Part shown: piece after piece, positions 13,334 to 24,753 of the stretch | How the letters are laid out: each line of letters starts with the position of its first letter | Numbering within the stretch: the first letter of the stretch is position 1 | Origin: Pezizomycotina sp. ARF18 | Lineage: Eukaryota; Ascomycota | DNA length: 64,000 bases | Direction of reading: 5' to 3' | NCBI GenBank assembly: GCA_002224055.1 | Contig: AZLU01000218.1 | Span: 1 to 64,000, forward strand | Notes under the pieces: model-generated | Seen by the model: only the letters and a program-made list of their open reading frames with translations | Database searches by the model: none | What the model was told of the DNA's origin: nothing | Program-made: the position numbers and the translations under genes

Positions 13334-13950
13334 AGCGACTTCAATGGGTGTGACTGGAGAGATTTACGTGGAGAGAAAAATAAGAGGTGCTACTATATCT
13401 CTAGAACTCGAGTTCTCCTTGGTTTCTCAGTTCAAGCCGTTCAATTTTTGTCCTGTTATATAGTTCACTGAGGAGAGGCGCGGAAGCCCCTCCTCACGAA
13501 AACTCCCACACCTCGAAATATTTAGATTGGGGCTCTAGCTCTGCAGAATCTAGAGCGCTGAGGGTGCGGGGAATCTCAGCATTTCTATCAGCCGCGTTGA
13601 GCTCCACCAACAGCCTGCGGGACACACACTTAACTAAGGGTACGCCTACATTCTCAAATAAGATGATCCTGCTCTTCGTGGCTACCATTAACTGCATATT
13701 AACATTACAATACTATGTAAGATTAACCAGTATTCTTTCTTCCGTGTGAAAGATCAGTAATCCTGTTGTTGTTCTTGACTCCAACTCGGAGCCTCACCCT
13801 CGGGCTGTTTTCTTAAGCCCCTTCTCGCCAAGTCTCTGGACGATACTCTGTATTATCACCGGTGAACCTTTCCGTTAACACTAATCTCCCATTTTAACTA
13901 TTACATGTAAACATATACAGAAATGCAACAAAGAACAACGAAAACGACAA
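13334..13950. other. Intergenic, no gene seen
   Basis: This stretch lies between the HET start and the lactate dehydrogenase stop and should hold the HET promoter. Short open frames occur but none resembles a protein family. Confidence 0.5.
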
Positions 13951-14905
13951 CTAAATCCTCCGCGCCCTCCTCTTCCACGTCCTCCTCCTTCGCCGGCGGT
14001 TTATCGGCTCCAAACCCTGAATAACCTTCGAAATCGTCTGCACCGCCTCCTGATTACTTCTCTTTCTCCAGCTCGTCCAACCTAATACACAGCAACCTCT
14101 CAACCCCTTTCGCCCCAATATCGCCGGGTGGCTAATATAACACTGCACTCCTCATTAAAACACGTCACCGAAACGTTCTCCTCGAATCATGCACCACCGC
14201 CTGCGCGAGCGCCGCGACCGCCGCCCCAATCCCGTAATACGTCGACCCCTTCCTCGCGATGATCGCGTAGGCTTTATATGCCGTCTGCCTCGCCAAAAAA
14301 TTCCTATCGACGCCTTTCATCCGGAAAGTCGAGTAAGGGGGCACCGCCGACTTCGGCGCCGGACCAACAGACGAATTGTCCGTCGCCATGTTCTCCCAGG
14401 ACGTGACAGTGGATGGATCCCTCGTGTACGCCGACGATCTTGGATAATTCCGACCGCAAAGCGTGCGGAGTCCAAGTACGTACCCGCGCCGAATACCTGC
14501 GCCGCGGTAATCCGGACAGCTGCTGCGCCAGATGACATAGCGCCTCGACGGGGTTCGCCACAATCAAAATAATCGCGTTGGGGTTGAGCGGTTGCATGCC
14601 GGACATAATGGAGGTCATGATTTCCCTGTTCCTCACCAACAAGTTTCTACGTGTTTCGCCGGCTTTTTGTTTGACGCCGGCGGTGAGACGATCATGTCGG
14701 CTTGACCGGCATCCTTTATAGATCCCGTTGCGACGGAGGTGTCAGTGTCCAGCGTGCAGTCTTGTAGATCATAGCTTCGCCTTCGGCGCGGAGGTATCGA
14801 CGTCGTGGAGGAGGATGGCGATGGGAGACGGTGGAGGACGAGGGCGTAGGCGATCGTGGAGCCCACGGATCCGGCGCCGATGATCGCGAGCTTGAAGCGG
14901 GGCAT
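13951..14905 (-). CDS. L-lactate dehydrogenase (lactate/malate dehydrogenase family), frame-interrupted
   Basis: The enzyme interconverts pyruvate and L-lactate with NAD(H) in the cytosol. The start at 14905 gives MPRFKLAIIGAGSVGSTIAY, with the Rossmann GxGxxG-type motif GAGSVGS. It is followed by YDLQDCT, VRNREIMTSI (family NR-I region), NAIILIVANPVEAL (the conserved NP step before substrate binding) and LGEHGDGQF with the catalytic histidine. Near the end GVERLLCIRLDELEKEK matches the family's C-terminal helix. The span of about 318 codons fits fungal LDH length. At least four or five one-base frame changes split it, near 14.82, 14.76, 14.69, 14.48 and 14.12 kb. Malate dehydrogenase is less likely, because fungal LDHs carry this GEHGD context. 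Confidence 0.85.
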
Positions 14906-15669
14906 GATGAAGGTAGCCTTGTTGGGACTATGAGATAGTGAGATCGAATTGAGGGTTGTAGCTAAAGGATGTGATGTGAATAGAATTTGACGTCGGTTGC
15001 TTGAACCTCTTTGTCGGTATTAGCAGGGAAGTGGGGTAACCTTGAGCTATTAAGTAGCTAGTAGCTAGTGGGGAAGAAAACTTTTCCAGCCAGGTCTTTC
15101 ATCTGATAGTTGAAGAACCTGCAGCCAAGCCCAAGTCCAAAGGGCTGGATTCAGGTCGTCTCTGCGTCACAGTCACCTGCCTTTCAGAGGTAGCGAGAGT
15201 TGGGTGAGGGGGTTTTTCGAATCATGCCATAAATAATTCTCTACTCGCGGAAGAGACCGAGACATCCCCGCCACGCAGTCACTACCACCATCAACCGAGC
15301 CCGAGAGTGAAATCATAGGGTCGTTAATATTTCATGGTAGCTCAATCATAGTGCCATTAATATCTCCACGGTAGCTCAGCGAAATCAATATCTAGAAGAG
15401 AAACATTGGTTGACGGTCAAGTGTTATCAAGTATTATGACGTATTCATTATTACCATTACTATTCGGTGGAGTAACTACTGAGCTATCGGAAATGACCAC
15501 AAGAATTAGAAACTGATAAAACTAATAAGATGGAAGAAGAAACTTTTGGTATCTAAAATTCGAAGCCAGTGTTCTCGTCTCCTATGAAAACAGATATGTC
15601 AGCAATAGATCAAGAAGGATCACTCCGCCTTTAATGTGAGGGTCGGTCAACTTACTCTCCGGCCACCAC
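14906..15669. other. Intergenic, likely promoter of the lactate dehydrogenase
   Basis: No gene seen. It contains a near-repeat, with TCATGGTAGCTCA and TCCACGGTAGCTCA about 45 bases apart near 15.33-15.38 kb, each next to an 'ATTAATATxTC' word. No TATA box stands out. Confidence 0.4.
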
Positions 15670-16171
15670 TTCATCTCCGGCCCGCGATGTAATCCACCAC
15701 GGCGGCACTCCAGCTCTTTCTTCTTTCCGCCGCAGGCTTCTCAGTATCCGCGTGAGATTCCTTCTCGGCACCCTCTTTCTCAACAGCCTTATGCGTCGAG
15801 TCATGAGTATGAGGATGAGGGTGCGGGTGCGCCTTCGACGTCGGCGTGTGATGTGCTTGCGCCTTGTGAGAGGTTGCTCCATGGGTAGGATGCGAATGAG
15901 CGTGCTCATGATGATCTTCTATATGCGCATGTTCATGATGATCCGGGTTCGCAATATAAGAAGGGAACCGCCTCTCGTCAGAGTGGTTCTTCGCGTGCGT
16001 GCGTGGTGAGAGTGAGGGTGCTGCTCGTGCTTCTGGTGAGGCTGAGGGGAAACCTCGATGAAGGATGCGACGTGGAGGTCCCGGTCGTGGGCGGTTGCAG
16101 CGGCTTTGGAGGTCTCTTCGGACTCCCAGGCTTTGGTTGCTGATTCTTGGGTGTTTGATGCTGATGACATG
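15670..16171 (-). CDS. Histidine-rich small protein, unknown function
   Basis: The start at 16171 gives MSSASNTQESATKAWESEET, followed by a short helical part ending DLHVASFIEVSPQPHQKHEQ. The rest is strikingly rich in His, with runs such as HEHAH, HHEHAHSHPTHG and HPHPHPHTHDSTH, and an acidic/basic tail with KSWSAAVVDYIAG before the stop at 15670. One frame change near 15.99 kb separates the halves; the His-rich half continues in the next frame. About 165 residues. His-rich tracts often bind Zn, Cu or Ni, but I do not recognise a named family and infer no function. A short fungal intron cannot be excluded but is not needed. Confidence 0.6.
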
Positions 16172-16596
16172 GTCTGTTTATGATTTGTTTGTTTGTGAAG
16201 TTGCTTTGATGTTTGATGGATGTGTATGGATAAGAGATACTTACGAGAGGCTGATGAAGACGAATTAAATACTCTACTTTGTTTTCGCCCTCGGTTGGAT
16301 AGCTTCAAAAAGTTGTCAGATGTTCTTGTTTTCATGATTTGGGTGTTGTTCCCTCTTGATGTTTCTTGATGGTGTGATTTTGTGGTATGATAAATTTATT
16401 CCCTCCATGTAAGTAAGGGTTCCAGATCGATCCTTTTTTCTGGGTTTGAATCGGTGGGGGTGTTCACTGCGAGATTTTCCGAGGCAGAACCGAAAAAACC
16501 ACACCACGCGTCGGTGGCTGCCACCGACCGATAAAGAGACCCTGGAGACCCTGAGTTAGAACAAGAACAAGGCGCCTAGAACCCCAGAGCTAGCAC

Positions 16597-16627
<31 letters not shown>
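16597..16627. repeat. T13/A18 homopolymer palindrome
   Basis: Thirteen T followed directly by eighteen A, able to form a perfect AT hairpin. It lies between the His-rich gene and the hydrolase gene. Confidence 0.9.
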
Positions 16628-16734
16628 GTCTGCAGTCTGCATGTGCAATCTGCTAGCTGCTTTCACGACGTGACATGATAGAAATGTATCATTTACATTT
16701 TGTATCACTCAATTCTTCTCCCCCGCCTCCCTCC

Positions 16735-17521
16735 TCAAATCTCCGCCAGCTCCTCCGCCGACTAACCATCGGCGTATGAGAACTATCAATCTCAGCGACC
16801 TTCTCATCCTATGATCGTCCGTCGCCTCGCCAGATTCAACATGCCGCGAAACCTCTCAACGCGTGCGAATTCGTGCATAGAATGCACGTCGTCGGGATCT
16901 TTCTCCACGCAGCAGACGTCTACTCCAAAACGGCCCTAAACTCTGCGGCTTGAGGTCCGACGCTAGCACTTCGGCCACGTCCGGTTCGATGTCGTTGTAG
17001 AATGCTTGTTTGGCGCCTTCGTGGTCGCAGGTTACGATTCCTTTCTACACGATACAAATAGTTCATTCTACAAATCAGCCTTCCGAGGCGTCAGGTGGTG
17101 GTAGTGGCTTTTCCTTACCGCTCCATCAACGATTAAAAACCGGTCCATATCCGGCAACACCCCCTTCGGAGTATACTGAAAGCCCTACGGCACCAAAAAC
17201 ACGTTCAAATAATCAGCTTCACGACCGCGCTTTTCTCCCCGCTTGCTTCCTACTCTCAACGTCCAGGCCGTCGAGTGCCGTCCTAACGCATGCCCGCGTA
17301 CGAATGCGCAAGAACAATAGCATCCTCGCCTTTCTCCAGAAGCTGCAAGACCGTCCTCCGAATAAGGTAATATCCGGCTCGAAAGTCTGCAACGGAGGAT
17401 CACCGCCGCTGGACGGTAGGTGCGGCGTAACGATCTCGTAGCCGTGCTGCGTGAGGAGGAACGAATTTGCCCATACCTTTGGCGTGTGCCAGGCACCACG
17501 TAGGAGAACGAACGCGGGCAT
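16735..17521 (-). CDS. Alpha/beta hydrolase (esterase-like), frame-interrupted
   Basis: The start at 17521 gives MPAFVLLRGAWHTPKVW, the typical opening of small esterase-like alpha/beta hydrolases (AB hydrolase_6, methyl/salicylate-esterase-like fungal proteins). HGYEIVTPHLPSSGG follows. Near 17.31 kb a shifted frame reads AIVLAHSYAGM, where the Ser in HSYAG matches the nucleophile elbow. Near 16.78 kb SHTPMVSR then EELAEI gives the usual 'H-PMLS-P-ELA' end that carries the catalytic His. The stop is at 16735. Catalytic Ser and His are visible; the Asp is not certain. At least three frame changes and possibly one intron (about 17.15-17.04 kb) lie between. Confidence 0.7.
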
Positions 17522-17965
17522 TGTTAGTTTTGCGATCCAGGACATGAATTGAAGACTTAAGTCTCCTTGGCCATTTCGAGAGTGGATAAATGTTTTATCG
17601 CCAGCTTGCGCTTTTATAATATGATCGCATTAGAAAGCTCAACGCGACCTTTCGCAGGACATCCGGCCGAAAATCCGCGTTGATTCCTCCCATTGACGCG
17701 TCCTCTGCGGAAGTGTCGTATTACGATCTCGGTGTGCGCAGTTATAATACAATTTCAAAGCTCTCTGAGTCAGTTAAGAATTAGATCCACGGCTATCAAC
17801 AAAGTCCGATCGATTATTCTTCGCATTCGTGCTCGAGCTCCCCGTCATCGAGGATGCGAACTTGCCGATGAAAGCAGTTTGAACTTTTGAAAGATCACCT
17901 CTCCCTCAAAAATTCGCCTCGCCCATTGATCGCTCTTCATGACTACTTAGTATACTTATACCTCT

Positions 17966-18181
17966 TTAGTCCATAATTCGTCCATAATAAAGGCGTGCGG
18001 GTTCCTTGTTCTTCAACCGCAGATCGCGATCAAACAAGCTAGCTTTTAGCTTCTTTCCCGAGCTGTTAGGATCAATGTATTCCGGAAGATTCCCCGGCCT
18101 TCCGGCGCCATGAACCTCCAGAGGATCATATACCTGATTTAACCGCGAATCCAGAAATCGATATACCTTTTTATCCACCAC
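17966..18181 (-). CDS. Short open frame (71 codons), unknown
   Basis: An intact frame of 71 residues beginning MVDKKVYRFLDSRLNQVYDP and containing GAGRPGNLPEYIDP. The composition looks protein-like, but I recognise no family. It could be the end of a decayed gene. It lies head-to-head with the aminopeptidase gene 346 bases away. Confidence 0.3.
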   Translation of the reverse strand: MVDKKVYRFLDSRLNQVYDPLEVHGAGRPGNLPEYIDPNSSGKKLKASLFDRDLRLKNKEPARLYYGRIMD

Positions 18182-18477
18182 GGTTGCCGTCCTTCTTTCC
18201 TAAAGCAATTCTATGTGAATATCAAGCCTGAAAGAAGCATGTCCCTAGTACCGGTATACCACTAGGTCGTTGCAACTTTCCTTTCCGGCGTTCCTCTTCT
18301 TGGCAAGCTTATTAAAACAGCCCGCGTCCCGCTGCAAAAAAAAACCCCGCAGTCTCAGCTCGAAATTCCACGGCGGAAAACTTTTTCCGGGTGAAAAACA
18401 AACAAACCAAACACTCAACCCCACCATTCCGTTCCCTATTTCAACAAACAACATCCTCCCACGAGCTACTATCACCA

Positions 18478-18520
18478 CTTCAACAGCATCAACAGCATCA
18501 ACATCATCATCATCAACAAC
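18478..18520 (+). repeat. CAACAGCAT/CATCAA microsatellite in the aminopeptidase 5' leader
   Basis: Repeated CAACAGCATCAACA-CATCAT words lie directly before the start codon. This unstructured CA-rich leader is common in well-translated fungal genes. Confidence 0.6.
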
Positions 18521-18527
18521 CGCAATC

Positions 18528-20574
18528 ATGCACGTCAAAGATCCCAACACGCTGTCCAATTACTACGCCTTCGCTCCGGAGCACGTAGATGTCAGTTTGA
18601 CCATCGACTTCGACAAGAAAGTATGCTCCGGCGACGTTATCACGACGTTCAAGTGCGTCAAGGAGGACGAACATGAGATCCACCTCGACACGAGCGGGTA
18701 GACGTCAAAGACGTGCACATCGTCGAGGGCGGCAGTCTCAAGATTGGTCACTCGGCGCTGAGGCACCAAAGGGAATACGGCAGGCAGCTCAAGATTAGCC
18801 TGACCCACAGCGTCCGGAAGGAGGCCAAGATCGTCGTCAAGGTAGTTCAAGCTCAAAAACGCAAACATAACCCAAAGTAGATAGAAGTGTATTCTCTAGA
18901 GGCTAACATTAAGAGCAGACCAACTTCGCCACGACACACTCCAGCGCCGCCCTCCAATGGCTCTCCCCGGAGCAGACGACGAACGGCAAGCACCCCTACG
19001 TTTTCTCCCAGTGCGAACCGACGTACTGCCGCACCATCTTCCCCTGCATGGACACCCCTGCCGTCAAGTCGACCTTCAGCTTCAGCATCCGCTCCCCTCT
19101 GCCAGTGCTCTGCTCCGGTCTGCAAACCTCCATCGGGCCCCACGACGCCGCAACGAATACGCGCCTTTACAAGTACGAACAAAAGGTCCCATCCCGGCTT
19201 ACCTGTTCGCGCTGGCCTCGGGAGATATCAAGGATGCCAAGATCGGTCCCCGAAGCTCCGTGTGGGTGCCGCTGAGGAGCTGGAAAAGTTCAAGAAGGAG
19301 ATGGACGGTGAGGTCGAGAAGTTCATCAAGGCCGCGGAGAAGATCACGGAGTCCGAGTATGCGTGGGGCCAGTACAACGTCTTGTAAGTTATATTCTCTC
19401 CATTTCATCAGTGTGGTTGAGAACAGTAGCTAATGGTCTTTTTTTTGATTTGACAGATCCTCCCCGCGAGTTTCCCGTTCGGCGGCATGGAGAACCCCGT
19501 CTTCACCTACGCCACGCCTTCGATCATCAGCGGCGACAAGCAGAACATCGACGTTATCGCGCACGAGCTCGCGCACAGCTGGAGTGTCAGTCATTCTCGT
19601 ACCCAACCCTCCTCCCTCTCTAATCGCCTACTAACTCCACATCGTCTTACAGGGCAACCTCGTCACCAACGCCACCTTCCAGGACTTCTGGCTCAACGAA
19701 GGCTGGACCGTCTACCTCGAACGGCGCATCGGCGCCGCCATCCACGGCGAAAAATTCTTCGACTTCTCCTCCGTCATCGGCTGGAAATCCCTCGAGGAAT
19801 CCGTTAACGCGTACGGGAAAGACCACGAGTTCACAAAGCTAGTCCCGGACCTAACAGACCAAGACCCAACGACTCCTTCTCCACCGTCCCTACGAAAAGG
19901 GCTTCACTTTCCTCCGGAAGCTAGATAACCTCCTGGGCGTAACCGCTGGGATAAGTTCATCCCGCACTACTTCAAAACGTTCAAAGGGAAATCATTAACG
20001 TCGAACGACTTTATCACCGAGCTTATAACCTTTTTCAGGAGCGACGCCGAAGCGTATGAAATACTAACAAAAAATGTAAACTGGGACGCCGAATTCTACA
20101 CCCCCGGCCTCCCCGAAAAGCCCAAATTCGACACGAGCATGGCAGACGTCTGCTACGACCTCGCGAAAGAATGGAAAACCTCCTCTCATCCTCTCAAACC
20201 TTCAAACCCTCCACGAACGACGTCCACGACTGGCTCGCGAACCAGAAAGTAGTCTTTTTAGACGAACTACAACAGATCGACGGGTTTAAGCCTGAACACG
20301 TCGATTTGCTGGCGCAGACGTATAAATTTGCGGAGAGCGGGAATATGGAGATTGTTTATAGGTTTTATATTCTTGCGTTGAAGGCGAAGCATACGAAGTA
20401 TTATAAGACTGCGGCAGAGTGGTGCAGCATATCGGAAGGATGAAGTACGTTAGGCCGGTTTATAAGCAGCTTAATCATTGTGATAGGGAGTTGGCGGTGG
20501 GCACGTTTAAGAAGAGGAAGAGCTGGTACCATCCTGTTTGCCAGACTATGGTAGCGAAGGACTTAGGACTTTGA
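18528..20574 (+). CDS. Leukotriene A4 hydrolase / M1 zinc aminopeptidase, frame-interrupted
   Basis: A cytosolic/nuclear M1-family metallo-aminopeptidase, which in fungi has weak or no epoxide hydrolase activity. The start at 18528 gives [15 protein letters not shown]. Then come [20 protein letters not shown] (family QWL-PEQT-GK-PY-F-QC), [14 protein letters not shown] with the GxMEN substrate motif near 19.48 kb, the zinc site HELAHSWS near 19.56 kb, and the third ligand in [11 protein letters not shown] near 19.70 kb. [10 protein letters not shown] near 20.44 kb matches the C-terminal helical domain. Introns are visible at about 18841-18896, 19384-19456 and 19584-19652. At least seven one-base losses break the frame (near 18.70, 19.19, 19.27, 19.87, 19.90, 19.94, 20.18 and 20.43 kb), all without loss of conserved residues. 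Span and order fit the usual length of about 610 residues. Confidence 0.9.
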
Positions 20575-21007
20575 GCTAGTAGGCACCTGTTCTTCTTTCT
20601 TTTTCTATCGGCTTTTATTTCTTTTTAGTAGACTAAGGTGGAGGAAACCGCGGTATGATTTTCTATAACCTGCAGCAAATGTCATATAGCTAGAGGGTTT
20701 TCAAGTCATTTCCCTTGTAAAATAAGTTATATAAAAGTAAAACGCACGAACGTTCATATTTCACATGCTCACGATGGAGGAAACAGGTTTTTTTGAGTGA
20801 TTAATCTTCGGTTGTATCGATATAGATCATCGTCGATTCCCTTCACAATAGTTTCCGGTCAAGAAAGAAATATATCTTACAAACAAAATCACTCCCGCCT
20901 CATACGCGACGGGCACATTGAATAAAAACTCAGATCCGATCACAGTCAACTTGCATCGAACCCCCAAATCACCAAGTTTTACTCAGTAAGCATCATCAGG
21001 GTCAGGC

Positions 21008-21566
21008 TCAGCCGGCCTTAGCCTATTTTTCATCAAAGTCATGAGATGTCAGCACTCTGAAAGCTCCTATCGCGCGATTATTCAAAACGTTACACTTACC
21101 AGCTTCGGGGCAAGCTTCTTCTGCTCTTCCTTAGTGCTAGTCATGTAATCGAGACCCGGTGTCTTGTTCTCGAACTCCGTCTCGGTAATCTTCTTCACGC
21201 TCTCCGCAGCGTTTGTGATCGCCTTCTGCATCGCCTTCGGCAGCGGTGGGGCGGTATCCAGGATCTTCTGCGAGCTAGCGAGCCTGTCATTGACGCCGTT
21301 CATGATGTTGTCTCCTGTCTACAGCCACGACAATACGAATCGAAGTCAGTACTGATAGTAGAACCCATTTCTAAACCCGTTCGTCTACTTGAGATACGTG
21401 TTTCTTACCTCTTTGACGATGTTATGGATCCCAGTTCCCGCATTTTCCGCCCATTTCTTCAGCTCCCCTCTCTTGGCTTCCGCTCCCCTCTCTTGGCTTC
21501 CGCTGGGGCCATGTTGTCCACCAGCTTGCCCATGTACTCCACGGTAGTTATGCCGGTCTTCAACAT
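21008..21566 (-). CDS. Small helical protein with two introns, unknown function, frame broken by a 20-bp duplication
   Basis: An upstream exon reads MLKTGITTVEYMGKLVDN from 21566, then AEAKRGELKKWAENAGTG. An intron (about 21319-21408, GTAAGA...CTGTAG) follows. Exon 2 (21100-21318) reads TGDNIMNGVNDRLASSQKI...KAITNAAESVKKITETEFEN. A second intron (21023-21099, GTAAGT...ATAG) precedes a last exon AKAG and a stop at 21008. The protein is helical and charged, with no signal peptide and no family I can name. Exon 1 contains a perfect 20-bp tandem duplication (21462-21501) that shifts the frame; with only one copy the two parts are in phase. The true N-terminus may be missing, because an AT-rich insert begins just upstream. 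Confidence 0.6.
21462..21501. repeat. Perfect 20-bp tandem duplication inside an exon
   Basis: The 20-base unit GCTCCCCTCTCTTGGCTTCC occurs twice in direct succession, 21462-21481 and 21482-21501. Because 20 is not a multiple of three it breaks the exon frame. Confidence 0.95.
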
Positions 21567-21576
21567 CAGAAATTAC

Positions 21577-21768
21577 AGGGTGGCCCATTCTGCCATTATA
21601 ATGTCTAGAATGGTTAGAATGGCAAAATGCGCACTCACCATACAGAGTAGGACGTTTTCTATGCCTCATTTATAATAAGCATACGTTTAATTAAGATGTT
21701 TATAATAGACATACGTATTATAATAGGCAGGACAAAAAATAAGCGAGATTAGATACTACTACTACTAC

Positions 21769-21805
<37 letters not shown>

Positions 21806-22190
21806 TATAAGTATATACTTAAAATTTATTAAATATATACTACACGTCAATATCACGTCTAATTTTTATTATTATTTAACCAACCATTAACTAATTAACT
21901 TATATATACTAACTATATATACTAATTATAAACTATAATACTATATTATAATAACTTTACTTCTACCTCTGCCTCTACCGGCCGGCCTACCTACCTACGT
22001 ATCTATGTAGTTAGTAGTTTAGTTAATAGTTTTTCGTCAAGAATTTCCCAGTCGAACGAGTCAGTACTAGTATATTATAGTACTCGTACTTAAAAAAAAT
22101 TGAAAATTAAATAAAAAATATTAAAAGAGTAAGAATCGATATTTATTATAAGTCATTTACGTACGTAATTATTTTAATTTTTTAATGCGA
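21577..22190. mobile_element. AT-rich insert with possible Tc1/mariner-like ends
   Basis: Composition changes abruptly at both sides. The left side starts TACAGGGTGGCCCATT, typical in style for Tc1/mariner ends (TA then CAGGG). The right side read on the minus strand starts TGCAGGGACTCGCATT and matches the left at about ten of fourteen bases after the first two. The inside is AT-rich and CpA-poor, with a (TAC)n(TAT)n microsatellite at about 21749-21804. No transposase frame remains. The end match is weak, so this may be two fragments rather than one element. Confidence 0.35.
21749..21804. repeat. (ACT)n(ATT)n microsatellite
   Basis: About five ACT triplets followed by about a dozen ATT triplets. 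Confidence 0.9.
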
Positions 22191-22723
22191 GTCCCTGCAG
22201 GCCGCGCTCCACTTGTCACATTCGCTGCCTGCCGGAATGGAATGCGAATGCGAGAAAAGCCTCGACTGCGCTACCAGTTCCAGGTCTTTTCGAGCACGTG
22301 GAGATATTTCTGGAGATGTGATAGTAGTATTCGACTTCCTGGTAAAGGCTGAATACCATGCTCGATCTGTTCGTTATGTATGAACAATTTTCTCAAAATC
22401 GTATGATAGTTGAGTTCACGGCCTATGTAAGAACCCTTCTTTGTTAATTATGGCCAAAGTTCTGATCAGACAAAGAAGTTGACTATCGAAGGCCTCTGGC
22501 CTTTGAGCTTGACTGATTCAACATACTAGAATGGCTTATAGTACAATTCACTGCCCGAGGTATAGCAAATCATAGCCTCGATCACTTTTATCCCCGTCCC
22601 TAACCTGTTCTGTGTTTCCGAATTCTCTAAATCATCCATCGAAAATAAAGAACACTGTCCTCCCTCACGCTACAAGCTTACTACCATTTCAAGCTTCCTT
22701 CATCATCTGATCCATTCATTAAA

Positions 22724-24753
22724 ATGAGCACTTCTCAGGAACTCGACCTTTTCTCTCAAACCTTGAAGCAGCTGACTAATTCACTGTCAGATCGCAAAGC
22801 CCAGCTCGAGGCGCAGCACCCGACCCCGAGTGACCTTCTCGGAGAAGCCTTTGACAACGTCACCATCCTTGCGAGGGAACTCACTTCCCCAAACTACACC
22901 AGGGTTCAATACCTGAACAAGGAGCAATGGGACAACCTCGCGAAGCTCCTGCCTCCCATCATCGCCGGCTTCAAGAAAGGCGAGGACGCCTATGCCGCCC
23001 TAGAGATAGCAACGGCGGCTTGCTGCAAGGTGTAGGTATCCTCGTTTTCTTACGCGGCTGCCCTATGGAGTGCGAAGTTTAACACGCGAACAACCAGGTT
23101 ACCTCGGATTTATCGGAGCTTTCCTGGCTGAAGAACCTTGATTCCTATAAGATGAGGTTAGAGGCCGATAAAGAAAATTACCAGAGAAGGGCAGGCGAGG
23201 CCAAGAGGCATAAAGCGGACTTACGAAGACAGAGGGACGATGTTAGCCAACAGAAGAGGAGATAGAGGAAGAATTCGAGGACGCCGACGAAGTGGTAAGT
23301 CAAACGTTGTACACATGCCTCTACTCTTATTTAGCCCGGAGGAGAAATGCTCACACATACTGCAGGTAAACCCTCCATCTCCCAAATCAGCTAAGACTGG
23401 TTCATGGAAATCGGTTGGAACCTCGCTCTAACTGATACCGGCGATGATCCTTTCGGCTGCATCCCAAATGACGCCGAGCAGATCCTGCAGTCCACCAGAA
23501 ACGCCCTAGACGTGTGCAAAGCGCGCATGAAGATCGTGGACAAGATGCTCAAGACCGTCAACTCCAGGATCTCCGAGGAAGGTCGTAAGCTGAACGAGGC
23601 CAAGAAGAACATCGGCCGAACCAATGATCTGATGTCCCCCGCAGAGAGGAACGTTGAGAAATATCGGACCCTGTTCATCGCTGATAACAAGCAATCCGAT
23701 GAGATTAGGGCGATCAGCAAGGAGCTTGGGAACTGGCATTCCGAGCTTGCCACCGCCCAGAGGGAAACTCAGACCCTGAGGATAGTCTAAGTGAAGAGCT
23801 TCACCCAGACGATCGCGAAGATTCTGCTGACGAGTCCCCTCGATGCTGGTTTGAAAATGAAAGCGAAGGCCACTTTTGAGACATTGAAGAGCGTTCTGAT
23901 TGAACATAGGGGTGAGAACCTCCAGTCTCTTGTTGATAAGACGCGACTGAGTTATCAAGGCGAACTGAAGGTAACCATAATTTGATTCAAAATACCTCGT
24001 ATGTTGTAGCTGCGCCTACTCTAATCCTGAGAAACGTGTTATTACTGATGTGAATGATCATACTATATAACTATCATTCACTTACCTTCGCCAGTTCCTG
24101 ATTCATCTTTACAAGTCATTGAATTCCGCTATACGACCATATCACGAAGAAGCCATGGCAAACGCTGTTCCTGGAAATTTTTCATCCTGAACTGAAGTAA
24201 GTTAAACTCGTTCTGGATCAATAGACCTGAGTTTTTGCTAATAGCACCCTGCTTTTACACTAGTGTTATCCTCAAATTTACCATCGGCATCGAAGGCAGA
24301 GACGCTGCTAATAACGCCATTTATGGAACTTGGCAACTCGGTGTCGGCGAGGATCTATGGTTCGCAATCAACCTCTACTGAACGGTGCTCCGAACACAAA
24401 CGGGCTAGCCGGCCTGGACTAATTCCTCCGGCGGGCTCAGAAGAACTACGGAAACTGGCTCCAAGGGTTCTGCGACAATCCTCAGGGCCAACTGCCGACT
24501 CTAAATACCGGCCACGCCGTATGCGTACAGCGGCCGAAATGCAGTCGGGGCCATCGTCCGATTCTCAGATGTGCTGGAAAAATCGTTCAAGGAGTCTTGT
24601 AAAGTAAAAATCCTGGTGAAGGGTCTGGAAAGCAAGGAGAGGACATTCACTAGTGGTCTAATCAAAGACTTTCCCGAATTCGCGAAGTTTTTGGTAACTG
24701 CGCTTCAGTTTTATGGCAAGAACAAGGTTCCGGTCCCTTCCACTGTTTCTTGA
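22724..24753 (+). CDS. Large helical / coiled-coil protein of unknown function, interrupted
   Basis: Several consecutive plus-strand coding stretches lie here: 22724-23035 (starting MSTSQELDLFSQTLKQLTNS), 23404-23985 and 24571-24753, with protein-like text in other frames between them. The middle part is rich in Lys, Glu, Arg and Leu with heptad-like spacing (for example ILQSTRNALDVCKARMKIVD), so a long coiled coil is likely. The last part reads LIKDFPEFAKFLVTALQFYG. No signal peptide is visible. I do not recognise the family. It is broken into at least four pieces by frame changes and perhaps introns. A TATA-like word was not evident; the ATG follows a pyrimidine-rich leader. Confidence 0.5.

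Noticed and set aside
13951-17521. A metabolic gene cluster of LDH, His-rich protein and hydrolase
   Set aside because: Same strand only; no synthase, transporter or regulator typical of a cluster, and the three functions do not form an evident pathway.
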